This document shows positions 14,268 through 23,751 of a stretch of DNA of 34,603 bases, in pieces. Under the pieces are notes generated by a model. The model worked only from the letters and a program-made list of their open reading frames with translations. It made no database searches and was not told the DNA's origin. Position 1 is the stretch's first letter. Each line of letters starts with the position of its first letter. Origin of the DNA: Candidatus Poseidoniales archaeon (GTDB lineage Archaea; Thermoplasmatota; Poseidoniia; Poseidoniales; Poseidoniaceae); NCBI GenBank assembly GCA_028283345.1, contig JAPOGE010000013.1, positions 1 through 34,603 of the forward strand, written 5' to 3'. The translations under genes were made by a program, and so were the position numbers.

Positions 14268-15818
14268 TCAAGTATTTTTCCCGGACTGCCATTTCGGAAT
14301 TTCCTGAGTCGCGACCTTACGCCTGCCACCTATTGTCCATATCGTCAAGGTTGATGCAAGTACCAGGATGATCATGCCCAGAGAAATTGAAACTATACCG
14401 AATTTATCTATCATGCCACTGAATGCACTCGACTCAACCTGTTCTGACCACGGGTCAGAGGATGAGCCGAAGATAACAACTTCGATGGTGACGCTGTCAC
14501 TGGCCGCATCATCGTCACGCACTTCCAATTTCATTTCATGAATTCCAGACATCGACGCATACGGTATGATGCAGGTCACTTCGGTGCATACTTCTTCACC
14601 GTCGAATGACCAGATATAGATCAAATTATCTGCATCATCTCCCACATCGGTAGAGTGCTCAGCACTGAAGGTCCAATTATCATTTTTCGGAAGTCTGTGC
14701 ATGGTACCATTCTCAGCCGGAACCCCACCGATATATATCACTGCGGCTGGCACGATATTGGTCACGGTCATATTGTGGGTTGTGGTATTTCTGTTTCCGG
14801 CATAATCGGTGACGGTAAGGGTGAACTGCCAAACCCCTGCCTGGTTAGGAATGATGTAAAGAAAATTTCCGACGAATCCGGTTTCATTTTCAACCGGGCC
14901 ACGCACCGCACCGCTGGGTTCGGTTATTACCCACGAGAAGTGAATATCGGTAATTGTATCAGCACTGTGCGAACCATCTAAAATCACCGCACCACTCTGC
15001 TCATCAATAGCTTCGGGCCCGATAATTATTACTTCAGGTTCTGTCGTGTCGATTGTCACCGGTGATAACTTGGTGTGGCTGCTGAGTAAATTATCCCCTC
15101 GAATCGAGATATATGGAATATAAATGCCGTCTTTCACCACATCATTATTATCAACTACCGATAAGGTTATTGAGAATTTATTGCCATCCCAATCCCATTG
15201 CATCGGCACTGTGGCATAATCTTGCATCGGGTTGAATATCCCCTCCAGCATCGTTGCGCAAGTCCCTGAAAGGAATGACTCAGAAGTACATAAAGAAAAC
15301 CCCGCCTCAAAGGTCTCGTTTTCGTCGGCGGTGAAAACCTCTCCTTCGATTGCCAGAACATTTCTCACGTATCTGCCACCATCTTCGGTAATCACTGCAA
15401 ATGGGGTGTGTGGCGAGGTGCCAAGAAACTCAACCCGGTATTCATAGAGGTACTCACCGGTTGCAATCTGGATGTAAACCCAGTATAGGCATGAGCACGA
15501 GGTACCGTTCAATGAGAAATTCACTCTCGTGACATCATCTACAATATCTACTTCCACAAGGGTGACTTGCCGCACCACATCTGAAACCCCCAACAAAGCA
15601 GACTCAACCGAGGTATCGAGATTCAATACTATGGAATATTCCACTCCACCTTCGTGGGTGACGGTCACATTGGCCAATTCGCCCATTTCAACCATGGCGA
15701 AAGACGGGTCTTGTGATGCTAGGGTCTCCGACCCATCAGAGTCATGTGAGGGTAATTGTGGAATCACAGGGAAAAGGAGTAGAACTACCCCACAAACTGC
15801 AATCCAGCCTCGCACCAC
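14268..15818 (-). CDS. Surface protein with PKD-like domains and C-terminal membrane anchor
   Basis: A 516-residue protein with a signal peptide (about 1-21: WIAVCGVVLLLFPVIP), a beta-rich extracellular region, and tandem PKD/Ig-like domains at about 250-345 and 350-440 ('GAVILDGSHSADTITDIHFSWVI', 'GVWQFTLTVTDYAGN', 'IYIWSFDGEEV', 'GIHEMKLEVRDDDAASDSV'). A transmembrane span lies near 475-497, followed by a short basic tail (GGRRK). The topology suggests a type I anchored exoprotein. Cysteine pairs in the N-terminal half (CSCLYW, CTSESFLSGTCATM) may form disulfides. The GTG start has GAGG 4 bases upstream (7 to the next GTG). It lies 56 bases after the TSP3 giant and 40 bases before pepP, in a same-strand run. 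The precise ligand is unknown. Confidence 0.85.
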   Translation of the reverse strand: MVRGWIAVCGVVLLLFPVIPQLPSHDSDGSETLASQDPSFAMVEMGELANVTVTHEGGVEYSIVLNLDTSVESALLGVSDVVRQVTLVEVDIVDDVTRVNFSLNGTSCSCLYWVYIQIATGEYLYEYRVEFLGTSPHTPFAVITEDGGRYVRNVLAIEGEVFTADENETFEAGFSLCTSESFLSGTCATMLEGIFNPMQDYATVPMQWDWDGNKFSITLSVVDNNDVVKDGIYIPYISIRGDNLLSSHTKLSPVTIDTTEPEVIIIGPEAIDEQSGAVILDGSHSADTITDIHFSWVITEPSGAVRGPVENETGFVGNFLYIIPNQAGVWQFTLTVTDYAGNRNTTTHNMTVTNIVPAAVIYIGGVPAENGTMHRLPKNDNWTFSAEHSTDVGDDADNLIYIWSFDGEEVCTEVTCIIPYASMSGIHEMKLEVRDDDAASDSVTIEVVIFGSSSDPWSEQVESSAFSGMIDKFGIVSISLGMIILVLASTLTIWTIGGRRKVATQEIPKWQSGKNT

Positions 15819-15874
15819 GTCACCTCAACATTACTTGCGACTCCGGGTGACTATCAAGTCAGCGGCTCGTTGTA

Positions 15875-18800
15875 TCATTCATTATACCAGTCACAACTCT
15901 GACCCTGACCCGGATAACTGAGCGGGTCACGGGGATTGGTATCCCATTTGTATTCACAATAGTTTACATGACCGTCGCCATCACTGTCGATGTTTCGGTC
16001 GACCGCATCCATCGGGTCGAACTCAAAGTAATATTCCCACCCGGTAGCCATTCCATCATTGTCATGGTCTTGGTAGTAAACCTCGGGACCATCATTCCAA
16101 TTATCTCCATCGGTATCGTTGTTAATCGGATTGGTGCCATTTTCAAACTCCTCGAAATTTGTGAAATTCTCAAGGTTGTCATAGAACTTCTTACCATCAG
16201 GTGTGGTCGGGTCGATATGGCAGTCCGAAGAGGCCGGATTATTATGTCCAGGGCAGTATTTATTGAGTAATGAGGTACGGTTCAATCCGTCTTGGTCGGG
16301 GTCTTCATCACCGTCATTGATGCCATCGAAGTCAGAGTCGATAAGGGCCGGGTCCATCGGCCCGCGGGCACCATAAGACTCCAGGGTCGCATTGTCGACC
16401 AATCCGGATTGTATCGCCAACATCGAGTAGTATACCTCCCATCCATCGGGAAGCAGGTCATGGTCGGTATCATCGTCGACCGGATTGGTGTTCCATCGGT
16501 CCGGTGCCTCGGCTGAATTGGGCAGGGTATCGTTATCGATATCGTATAGAGCATCATCCAGACTGCCTTCGGCCGGATCCAAGGCCCAACGTCCGACACA
16601 ATTACATTTGGAATTTGTCGGCATCTGGAAACCGCTGAGATTCATTTCATGAATTTCATATTTCTTTACATTGATGAAACCCTTGAGCCAATTATTCCAA
16701 ATATACCCGCCAGCATCAAGTCCACATTCATTCATCGATTCACAACCGGGTGGCAGCCACATGTCGCGTACCACCCAAAGGCTGTGAGAATTGGCATTAT
16801 CCTCTAGGGATTCGACCTGCATCTCCCATCCATCCAACATTCCATCACCATCACTATCGTTGTTGGTGGGGTCGGTGGGAGATTGCCAGGGGCGAGGGAT
16901 ATAGAGTGCTTCTTGGCCATCGATCAGGCCGTCATCGTCAGTGTCGGAATTATTTGCATGGGTCTCATAACCATCGGCACCGAGCTCCAATTCCTCGCCA
17001 TCGACCAGGCCATCGTTATCGGTATCGTCCATGCACGGGCTGGTCGAGTAATTCTCTCCGGTGTCCTGCCATATGTGTCCGATTATCGCTTCTTGGTAAT
17101 CATCCAAGCCATCGTTATCGGTATCCCTATTGCTGGCGTTCGAGCCCATATCACATACGGTGCTGAACTCTTTGAAGTCGGTAAGACCATCATCATCCGT
17201 ATCCCAGTCGCCGGGGTCGCTGGTGACCCAAACCCGGTTTACTCCATGGCTGACGACCAAAATCTCCCACCCCATCACCTCGATTCCGTCGAGCAGACCA
17301 TCACCATCGGTATCTGGGTTGAGGGGGTCGGTGGAGCGACTGTCACTGAGCCCATCGCCATCGCGGTCGCGAGCATTGTACTCCTGTAGATTTGTGAACA
17401 TCTCATGGCTCTCCACCACTGTCAGCCAAGGGGTCAGTCGGCTGTCGATAGACTCTCCCACAGATACGCTGATTGTGTAGACATATCCGGTCGAGGCCGC
17501 TCTGATCGGGTAGATTACCGGGTTCCCACCGGCCAGGATCACCTGTGCTCGGGCGACGGTCTGGTTCTCCTCGACCCAATCATCTATTTCGACATCGATT
17601 GCATAGACCTTAGCCACGCCTTCCAATTCCTCAAAGAATGAACTGCCATCGCCATCGGCGTCCCAACCATCGTGGTCGGGGTCTTCATCCCAGTTCTCAC
17701 CATCGGTGGCATTCAGGCCATTACTCGATTCCCATCCGTCGGGCATTCCATCATCATCGGTATCGGCCAACCAAGGGTTGGTGAAACTCATCACGCCGAA
17801 TTCGAATGCGACCCGATATTCCTCCATGTTATTCAGTCCGTCCTCATCCCAATCGTGGTAGGCATCGGAGCCGTTGGCCGGGTCGAGCAACTGCACGGAG
17901 GCGATAGCCGCGCCGGAATTGGGGTGGTCATCAGAGTGGCTGAAATAGAATTCAAACCCATCGGGCATTCCATCGCCGTCGGTATCCCAATCGGAGGGGC
18001 CGTTGAATTTTCCATCACCATCCATATCCTCGAGAAACCATGAGATTAAACCGCCACTTGAATCGGTGAATGGAGCTTTCTTGGTCATTGAGATGCCGAC
18101 GCGGAGGTAGAAATCATCGACGTTGATGTTACCATAGGCGATTTCGACCCGATCGCTGATGAAGTCACCATCGCTATCGGTGGATAGCGGGTTAGTGCCG
18201 TATACTTCCTCTTCAAAATTGAATAGACCATCACCGTCTGAATCGAGCATCGCATCGCAGGAGTGCCGACCGGCGACATTTGCCATTTCATCCCAGGATG
18301 GACGCTGTTCATCTTCATCGAGTATCTGCTTGATGGCACTGATTTTTGCTTCGGTCAGAAGGCCACAATCCCAATTTCCGGAAAGCGGGTTGAAGAGGTT
18401 GATATTCTCGCCGTCCTGAGCGGTCTGATTGTAATACATGTATTCGACTTCCCAGCGATCGTTCAGTCCATCGCCATCGGTATCCGCCAATCTCGGCTCG
18501 GTACCGAATGCCTGTTCCTGTTGATTGGTCAAGCCATCTCGGTCAGGGTCTCCATTCGGCCCATCCTCGGGATTCGGCCAACTCTCGGATTCATTGCCTT
18601 CACTGCTCGACTCCGTGCCGGTTGCCGGAGGAACATTATCATCATCTGCATCGCCGGAATCGAGTGGGTTAAGGCCATTGGCAATTTCCCAACCATCGGT
18701 TAAACCATCATTATCGGTGTCTTCCCGTAACGGGTCGGTTCCGTATTGAACCTCTTCCATTTTATCGGGTAGTCCATCACCATCGGTATCGATTGCCTGC

Positions 18801-18964
18801 GAAATCAACTCCTCGTCTTTGAACAGGTCATCCTCTCCCGCCGGTTCAAACGAGCCCAGACTTTCACTGGTTTGGATGAATCCGCTCAGGCCTACGAACA
18901 GTGAGCCGAAAATCATCGTGACCGTGATTGCAGTATAAGCCATTTGATTGTGAGAGAGAACCAT
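15875..18964 (-). CDS. Giant surface protein with about 25 calcium-binding TSP3-type loops
   Basis: A 1029-residue protein. The N-terminus (about 1-30: AYTAITVTMIFGSLFVGLSG) is a signal anchor. The rest is dominated by DxDxDGxxD loops of thrombospondin type 3 style (DTDGDGLPD, DTDNDGLTD, DSDGDGLFN, DMDGDGKFN, DTDDDGMPD and so on). I count about 25, many followed by 'E...GTDPL' or 'GWE...GLNP'. About residues 440-520 hold a non-repeat beta domain. There is no C-terminal membrane span (the end is SCDWYNE). Calcium should rigidify the chain into an extended surface fibre or spacer, a type abundant in marine Thermoplasmatota. ATG at 18964 has AGGTG 6 bases upstream; GTG at 18973 is the alternative. 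Confidence 0.9.
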   Translation of the reverse strand: MVLSHNQMAYTAITVTMIFGSLFVGLSGFIQTSESLGSFEPAGEDDLFKDEELISQAIDTDGDGLPDKMEEVQYGTDPLREDTDNDGLTDGWEIANGLNPLDSGDADDDNVPPATGTESSSEGNESESWPNPEDGPNGDPDRDGLTNQQEQAFGTEPRLADTDGDGLNDRWEVEYMYYNQTAQDGENINLFNPLSGNWDCGLLTEAKISAIKQILDEDEQRPSWDEMANVAGRHSCDAMLDSDGDGLFNFEEEVYGTNPLSTDSDGDFISDRVEIAYGNINVDDFYLRVGISMTKKAPFTDSSGGLISWFLEDMDGDGKFNGPSDWDTDGDGMPDGFEFYFSHSDDHPNSGAAIASVQLLDPANGSDAYHDWDEDGLNNMEEYRVAFEFGVMSFTNPWLADTDDDGMPDGWESSNGLNATDGENWDEDPDHDGWDADGDGSSFFEELEGVAKVYAIDVEIDDWVEENQTVARAQVILAGGNPVIYPIRAASTGYVYTISVSVGESIDSRLTPWLTVVESHEMFTNLQEYNARDRDGDGLSDSRSTDPLNPDTDGDGLLDGIEVMGWEILVVSHGVNRVWVTSDPGDWDTDDDGLTDFKEFSTVCDMGSNASNRDTDNDGLDDYQEAIIGHIWQDTGENYSTSPCMDDTDNDGLVDGEELELGADGYETHANNSDTDDDGLIDGQEALYIPRPWQSPTDPTNNDSDGDGMLDGWEMQVESLEDNANSHSLWVVRDMWLPPGCESMNECGLDAGGYIWNNWLKGFINVKKYEIHEMNLSGFQMPTNSKCNCVGRWALDPAEGSLDDALYDIDNDTLPNSAEAPDRWNTNPVDDDTDHDLLPDGWEVYYSMLAIQSGLVDNATLESYGARGPMDPALIDSDFDGINDGDEDPDQDGLNRTSLLNKYCPGHNNPASSDCHIDPTTPDGKKFYDNLENFTNFEEFENGTNPINNDTDGDNWNDGPEVYYQDHDNDGMATGWEYYFEFDPMDAVDRNIDSDGDGHVNYCEYKWDTNPRDPLSYPGQGQSCDWYNE

Positions 18965-19058
18965 TTTCGACACCTAAAAGTTCAGAAGCAGTCTGAACGA
19001 CCAACCGACTTTAAGTAATGAACATAAAAGCGACGGGTCTTAGATTCATACCTGCTTC

Positions 19059-19176
19059 GTCGATTCAGCGCTGGTAATCTCTCTCGGTGAGGTGATGGTA
19101 ATGCTGTGTCAGCCCTGATTTTGAAGCCATTTTACCTTTCCTGTCGGCCGGTGCTGGTTGCCAGCGCTTAATCGAC
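19059..19176 (+). promoter_or_regulatory. Long RNA stem (21 positions) upstream of glyA
   Basis: Positions 19059-19079 pair with 19156-19176 over 21 positions with one mismatch and two G-U pairs. The core is GTCGATTCAGCGCTGG against CCAGCGCTTAATCGAC. The enclosed loop of about 76 nt has its own small hairpin (GCTG-TGT-CAGC). It sits 48 bases before the first good glyA ATG (19224). It could be a leader with regulatory function or a separate small RNA. It matches no riboswitch class I can name. Confidence 0.5.
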
Positions 19177-19256
19177 ATCACAACGTAGTCAACCTCATAC
19201 ACCTAATCGCCGCATTAGATTTCATGCTAGGCGATGGTGGAACTTTCCCTGAGCCG

Positions 19257-20582
19257 ATGGATTTCCCCGCTGCAGGAGCAGATGGCAAAGCGAGTATCGC
19301 TTTCATCCAAGGACAGGTGATACGCCATCATCAGAGGTTTCGCGCCAGCATTCCGCTGATTGCCAGTGAAAATCTGATCAGCCCCAGAGCGGCTGAAATG
19401 TTTGCTACCGACTTACATAATCGCTATGCAGAGGGTTTACCGGGTTCGAGATATTATGAGGGAAATGTCGATTACGACCCGATTGAAACCCATGTTGAGG
19501 ATTTGGCAAAGCGGCTCTTCAATTGCTCCTTCGCCGACGTCAGGCCGGTTTCCGGGACTGCGGCCAATATCTCGGCACTGTTCAGTCTGGGCGATGCCGG
19601 AGATAAATTCATGGCGCCGGAACTATCTGCTGGGGCGCATATCTCGACCCAGAGATTCGGTGCCGCAGGGCTACGGGGATTCACCACCATCACCTATCCC
19701 TCGATTCCCGAGACGATGTCGATCGATACCGAGGTGGCGGCCGAGGCAATCCGGGTCGAGAAACCGAGAATATGCTATTTTGGCCAGTCGGTATTCTTGT
19801 TTCCCTCTGATTTGGAGCCGCTTATCGAGGCCGCTCGTGAAGTGGGTGCAAGCGTGATGTATGACGCCGCTCACGTCCTCGGCCTCATCGCTGGCGGGTG
19901 CTTCCAAGACCCTCTCGGTGACGGTGTTGATTTGGTTACCGCCTCGACCCACAAGACTTTCGCGGGCCCACAACATGGAATAATTCTCGGCAACGATGAT
20001 GTTAAATTGCCAGATGGAATGATGTTGCACAAGAGGGTGCGCTCAAGGGTATTCCCCGGAGTGCATTCCAATCATCACCTTCACAAAGTCGCCGCGCTCG
20101 GCATATCCTTGGCTGAAGCGCTCGAATTCCAAGCCGATTATGCCATCGCCACAATCGCCAATGCCAAGGTTCTAGCCGAAGGGCTGTGGTCACGCGGGAT
20201 GAAGGTATTCGCCCCCGACCACGGCTTTACAGAAAGCCATACGATATTGGTTGATGTACAAGAATTCGGCGGCGGAGCCGAAGTTAGTTTAAGGGCCGAA
20301 GCGCAGGGTTTGGTGATGAACAAGAATATGCTTCCCGGCGACACTTCGGCGATATCACCTTCAGGTATACGTTTGGGAACTCCTGAAATGACCCGTATAG
20401 GTATGGGCGGTGATGAGATGGATGAGGTTGCAGACCTGATTCATCTGGCGGCAATCGGCGGAAAGGGCAGTGAGGTCAGAGGTCGAGCGCTTGAACTCAA
20501 GAAACGTTTTTTCACGGTCGAGTACTGCTGGCCGACCGGTGCTGGAGCCTATGACAATCCGATTTTCTCACCGCTAGATTAG
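19257..20582 (+). CDS. glyA: Serine hydroxymethyltransferase
   Basis: A PLP enzyme that interconverts serine and glycine and loads one-carbon units onto a tetrahydropterin. Numbered from the 19257 start (441 residues), family motifs are LIASEN (about 34-39), GSRYYEGN (63-70), VRPVSGTAAN, DAAHVLGLIAGG (203-214) and the PLP lysine K233 in TASTHKTFAGPQ. Length fits archaeal GlyA (about 420-440). ATG 19224 is also possible, giving 452 residues. The frame reaches back to a TTG at 19158, but that stretch overlaps the long RNA stem and is unlikely to be coding. It probably works with SerA, encoded further right, in serine and glycine supply. It converges on the membrane-protein gene, with about 19 bases between. 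Confidence 0.94.
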   Translation: MDFPAAGADGKASIAFIQGQVIRHHQRFRASIPLIASENLISPRAAEMFATDLHNRYAEGLPGSRYYEGNVDYDPIETHVEDLAKRLFNCSFADVRPVSGTAANISALFSLGDAGDKFMAPELSAGAHISTQRFGAAGLRGFTTITYPSIPETMSIDTEVAAEAIRVEKPRICYFGQSVFLFPSDLEPLIEAAREVGASVMYDAAHVLGLIAGGCFQDPLGDGVDLVTASTHKTFAGPQHGIILGNDDVKLPDGMMLHKRVRSRVFPGVHSNHHLHKVAALGISLAEALEFQADYAIATIANAKVLAEGLWSRGMKVFAPDHGFTESHTILVDVQEFGGGAEVSLRAEAQGLVMNKNMLPGDTSAISPSGIRLGTPEMTRIGMGGDEMDEVADLIHLAAIGGKGSEVRGRALELKKRFFTVEYCWPTGAGAYDNPIFSPLD

Positions 20583-20601
20583 CCCGGCGGGCGCTGTCGC
20601 T

Positions 20602-23600
20602 CTATCCGTGTCTACCGGGCCGACCTCGGCCACCGGGGCGGGTTGGGCCCCCGCGCTCACTTATTCGTGAGTCGTGGTGAATTCCCATTTGTGCCAAGTC
20701 CCTCTGCACGATGGGAACCTTTGGACGCCCCTGTGCGGCCTGGCCCCCTTCGCGGTTCTTCATAGCGGTGTGATTTTCCCTGCCACGATAGGCAGATGGG
20801 CCTATGGTATGTTGTAAGTATGAGCCTTCGGTACGCATCTCCTTTGGTCGCTTAACCCACCAGTTACTCACCAACGGTTTTAATCTGGCAGTTTTCGCCT
20901 TGCGCATCGCCATCACCCGTTTGAACAATTTTTGTCGCACCCTGCGCTCCGACTCATGAGGTAGCCTGACGGTCAGCCAAGCCGGGAATCCGATGTCGTA
21001 AATAGCTCCGTTTATCGGCACTAATATGCCGGATAGGAGTAGGTGGTTTCCTATCGGAATAGTCTCCTTTGCCGGTCGCGCTTTCATACGCTTCAATCTC
21101 CGAGCATATGCAATCATTCCTTTCTGGTCTCGGTGTTTGATGACTCGCCTCTGGTTACGTCTGAAGCGGCGGTATAAAATATGGCCCAGAGTTAAACCGA
21201 TGGCGATACCAATGCCGGTTGCGAGTGGTCTGAACGAGGTGATATAGATGCCGAGTAGCCACCAAATCGGTAGCAGGACCAGGTAATTGATAACCATGTT
21301 CAGCGGTGATTGCGAGTATCTTGGTGGTACCCCTTTCTCAATCGCTTGGTGGGCTGCTACCATGACATTTGCATTGAGTGCCTCATCCTCACCCCTTTTC
21401 GCATAAAGTGCCGCGATTGAATTGACCGGTGCCTCATTCACCCACTTTCGTGTGGATTTAGTATCACCAACCGCAATTGATACCTCGAATTCGGTATCGT
21501 CTTCAACCACCCCCAAGAGCGCCCCGAGCGCCTTGACCCGGGGGTCGAAAGCATCGCTCTCACTCAATTCCCGATAGATGCTCTGAGCGTAATGCCATTC
21601 GCCGATATCAACCAGGCATAGAGCTGCAGCAATTCTTGCTTTGGCACTTAGTGGTTCGATTTTTATCAATTCCAAGGCTAGATTCAACGCCTCATCATGC
21701 CGTCTTTGGGCGCGCAATAATGCCACATGACCAATCCTCGCTTGGAGGGTGAGGCGGTCTCGGTGCTGACTTCTCGTCGTCGGGACCGGATTCCAATTCC
21801 GCAATCGCTTCATCAGGTCGCTGAGATTATCGATACAGGAATTATTCTCCCAATCCCATATGTCATCTTCATCCACCTGACCTCGCCAAGGGTCGAGCCA
21901 CTCGATGATGAAGGACATCAATTCCGGTTCATCATAACCCTCTTCCAGTTCAAGTCCTCGCAGTGCTTCTCGAGCCGCATCCAGTCGTCTGCAAGCGAGA
22001 TGCCCTGCGGCGATTATCATTCTCGCCTCGTCATCTTCACCACCTTCTTGGGCGAGCACCTTCTTCGCTTCCTCAATAGCCTTTGGCCATAGCCCCCGTA
22101 AGGCCATCTCAACCATCTTCGCCCTTGACTTCTCCAGCCGTACAACCGCTTCGTCACCATCGATGAATTCCTGTTGGAAACGGCGCAGATGGTCGACATC
22201 GTCTAATCGTGCCGCCTTCTCTACCAAGTCTCGCATCCAATCCCCCCCACCCGACATGATTATCCCCTCACGCCGAATCTCTGGGTCGAGGTCAAATTCC
22301 AATTTTCCCAGATTTGCGAATCTGGAAATACTCAAGAGCCATGTAAGCAGGAAAATCGCCTGACCTGCGGCGATGAATATCCAAGTGCTCTTGAGGATGA
22401 TCAATTCATCGAAACCATGACTTTCCAAGACCCCGGTATATGGCATTAAGTGAGAGAATTCCTTGTAGCATATCATCACCAGGAGCAATACCGTATAGCC
22501 CGAAAAACCGGCGAACGAGAAATACAGTAATTTGGCTTGAGCACTGGTCTCAGAACGAATTTCTCTCGGCGAGGCCAGAGATACCCCGCCCAAGCCGCCG
22601 AATGTTTGACTGCCGATGAATAAGTTGCGGGTTAATTCAAAGATAAACGCCAGTCCGACTATGGCGATGTTGAAACTCAGATAGATTGTCAAGGTCGAAG
22701 CGAGTTGCTTTATTGAAATCCATTTTTCTATCCATTCCTGATTTATCTCAGCCCATTCATAGATCGTGTATCCGACTAGGCCACCGAAATTCAGTACTTC
22801 TGTAGCATTATCTGGTTGATTTATCATCACGTGAATAACAGTGACGATACCATTCAATGCAGTCAGAGGCATCGTCAGTAGGAAGAAACTCAGTATCAAT
22901 GAGCCTAGTCGCTTGAAGAACCCCGGCGGGTCGGGGTCGATTGGAGTCTCATGGCCGCACACAGTTGCCCATTTCTTCTGAATCAGCATATTCCATGATG
23001 CGCCGAGAATTCGGCCATATGCCAATATTGTCGGAGACATGAATACCATCAGTGCATAGGCCACCCAGATCGGTTCTATCCTACCATCCTGATTGTTCCC
23101 GACCCACAGTACGAATGCGGTTGCGAAAACGAGAATTGCCAGCGTCCAGGTCTTGCGGAATAACCTGACGTGCCAGGCGACGCTGATATTGTCGCTATAC
23201 ATCTGCTCCAGTTGCGCCGATAAAGTCACCCAGGGACTGAACATCACCGGGATGATGATCAGTATCATTATCAGAAATACATTTGGTTGGAAATATGTCG
23301 ATGGGGCAAAGAATAGTTCACCTACCAGAATCAGGATTCCAGTCATCGCCATCAGATACAAAGCCACTCCGAATCCGACGCTTGGCAGGCGCAGTAACAC
23401 CCTTGCTTCTTCCCGGTCACGCGTCAATCGATGTACTTCGTACAACATGTCGTCAATTTCGAATGCTACTTGGAGTGAAGACATTGAGTTCGGCACCAAG
23501 AAACTCCACATGAATACGGTGACAATCAGCGCCCCGATTACCGGAAATAGCAGGTCGAAGGAAAAATCACCGGCAGAAATAACAGAGGCGTTTGTCGTTT

Positions 23601-23718
23601 CCCCACCTACTGCAGAGACCACCGGAATGACCGCGACCAGCACGAGCGCGAGCAGCAGCGGAATAATTCGTGCTGCAATTCTTGCGCCGCCGGCCCGCAT
23701 AACGGTTGGAATACTCAT
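20602..23718 (-). CDS. Large polytopic membrane protein with cytoplasmic helical-repeat (TPR-like) domain
   Basis: A 1038-residue protein that I do not recognise. It has a signal-like or TM start (about 12-37), then roughly eight further hydrophobic spans up to about residue 470. Next is a soluble alpha-helical region (about 475-810) with TPR-like patterns ('ALRGLWPKAIEEAKKVLAQEGGEDDEARMIIAAGHLACRRLDAAREAL', in pieces, and 'RRHDEALNLALELIKIEPLSAKARIAAALCLVDIGEW'). Two more TM spans at about 825-875 and a very basic Gly/Arg/Pro-rich tail (about 965-1038) follow. It is last of three genes in a run with EVE and the aminotransferase (33-base gap), so co-transcription is likely. A scaffold or transport role is possible but not shown. 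ATG at 23718 is used. No clear ribosome site is seen. Confidence 0.8.
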   Translation of the reverse strand: MSIPTVMRAGGARIAARIIPLLLALVLVAVIPVVSAVGGETTNASVISAGDFSFDLLFPVIGALIVTVFMWSFLVPNSMSSLQVAFEIDDMLYEVHRLTRDREEARVLLRLPSVGFGVALYLMAMTGILILVGELFFAPSTYFQPNVFLIMILIIIPVMFSPWVTLSAQLEQMYSDNISVAWHVRLFRKTWTLAILVFATAFVLWVGNNQDGRIEPIWVAYALMVFMSPTILAYGRILGASWNMLIQKKWATVCGHETPIDPDPPGFFKRLGSLILSFFLLTMPLTALNGIVTVIHVMINQPDNATEVLNFGGLVGYTIYEWAEINQEWIEKWISIKQLASTLTIYLSFNIAIVGLAFIFELTRNLFIGSQTFGGLGGVSLASPREIRSETSAQAKLLYFSFAGFSGYTVLLLVMICYKEFSHLMPYTGVLESHGFDELIILKSTWIFIAAGQAIFLLTWLLSISRFANLGKLEFDLDPEIRREGIIMSGGGDWMRDLVEKAARLDDVDHLRRFQQEFIDGDEAVVRLEKSRAKMVEMALRGLWPKAIEEAKKVLAQEGGEDDEARMIIAAGHLACRRLDAAREALRGLELEEGYDEPELMSFIIEWLDPWRGQVDEDDIWDWENNSCIDNLSDLMKRLRNWNPVPTTRSQHRDRLTLQARIGHVALLRAQRRHDEALNLALELIKIEPLSAKARIAAALCLVDIGEWHYAQSIYRELSESDAFDPRVKALGALLGVVEDDTEFEVSIAVGDTKSTRKWVNEAPVNSIAALYAKRGEDEALNANVMVAAHQAIEKGVPPRYSQSPLNMVINYLVLLPIWWLLGIYITSFRPLATGIGIAIGLTLGHILYRRFRRNQRRVIKHRDQKGMIAYARRLKRMKARPAKETIPIGNHLLLSGILVPINGAIYDIGFPAWLTVRLPHESERRVRQKLFKRVMAMRKAKTARLKPLVSNWWVKRPKEMRTEGSYLQHTIGPSAYRGRENHTAMKNREGGQAAQGRPKVPIVQRDLAQMGIHHDSRISERGGPTRPGGRGRPGRHG

Positions 23719-23751
23719 GAGAATATGATAAGTTCGCCGACTTGGAAAGTT

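Noticed and set aside
15875-18964. Many long plus-strand frames inside the TSP3 gene
   Set aside because: They arise from the GAT/GAC/GGT-rich calcium loops read in reverse (rich in Ile, Val, Ser, His) and have no starts or domains of their own.
19158-19256. TTG start of glyA at 19158
   Set aside because: The added residues overlap the long stem and do not match SHMT N-termini; ATG 19224 or 19257 fits better.
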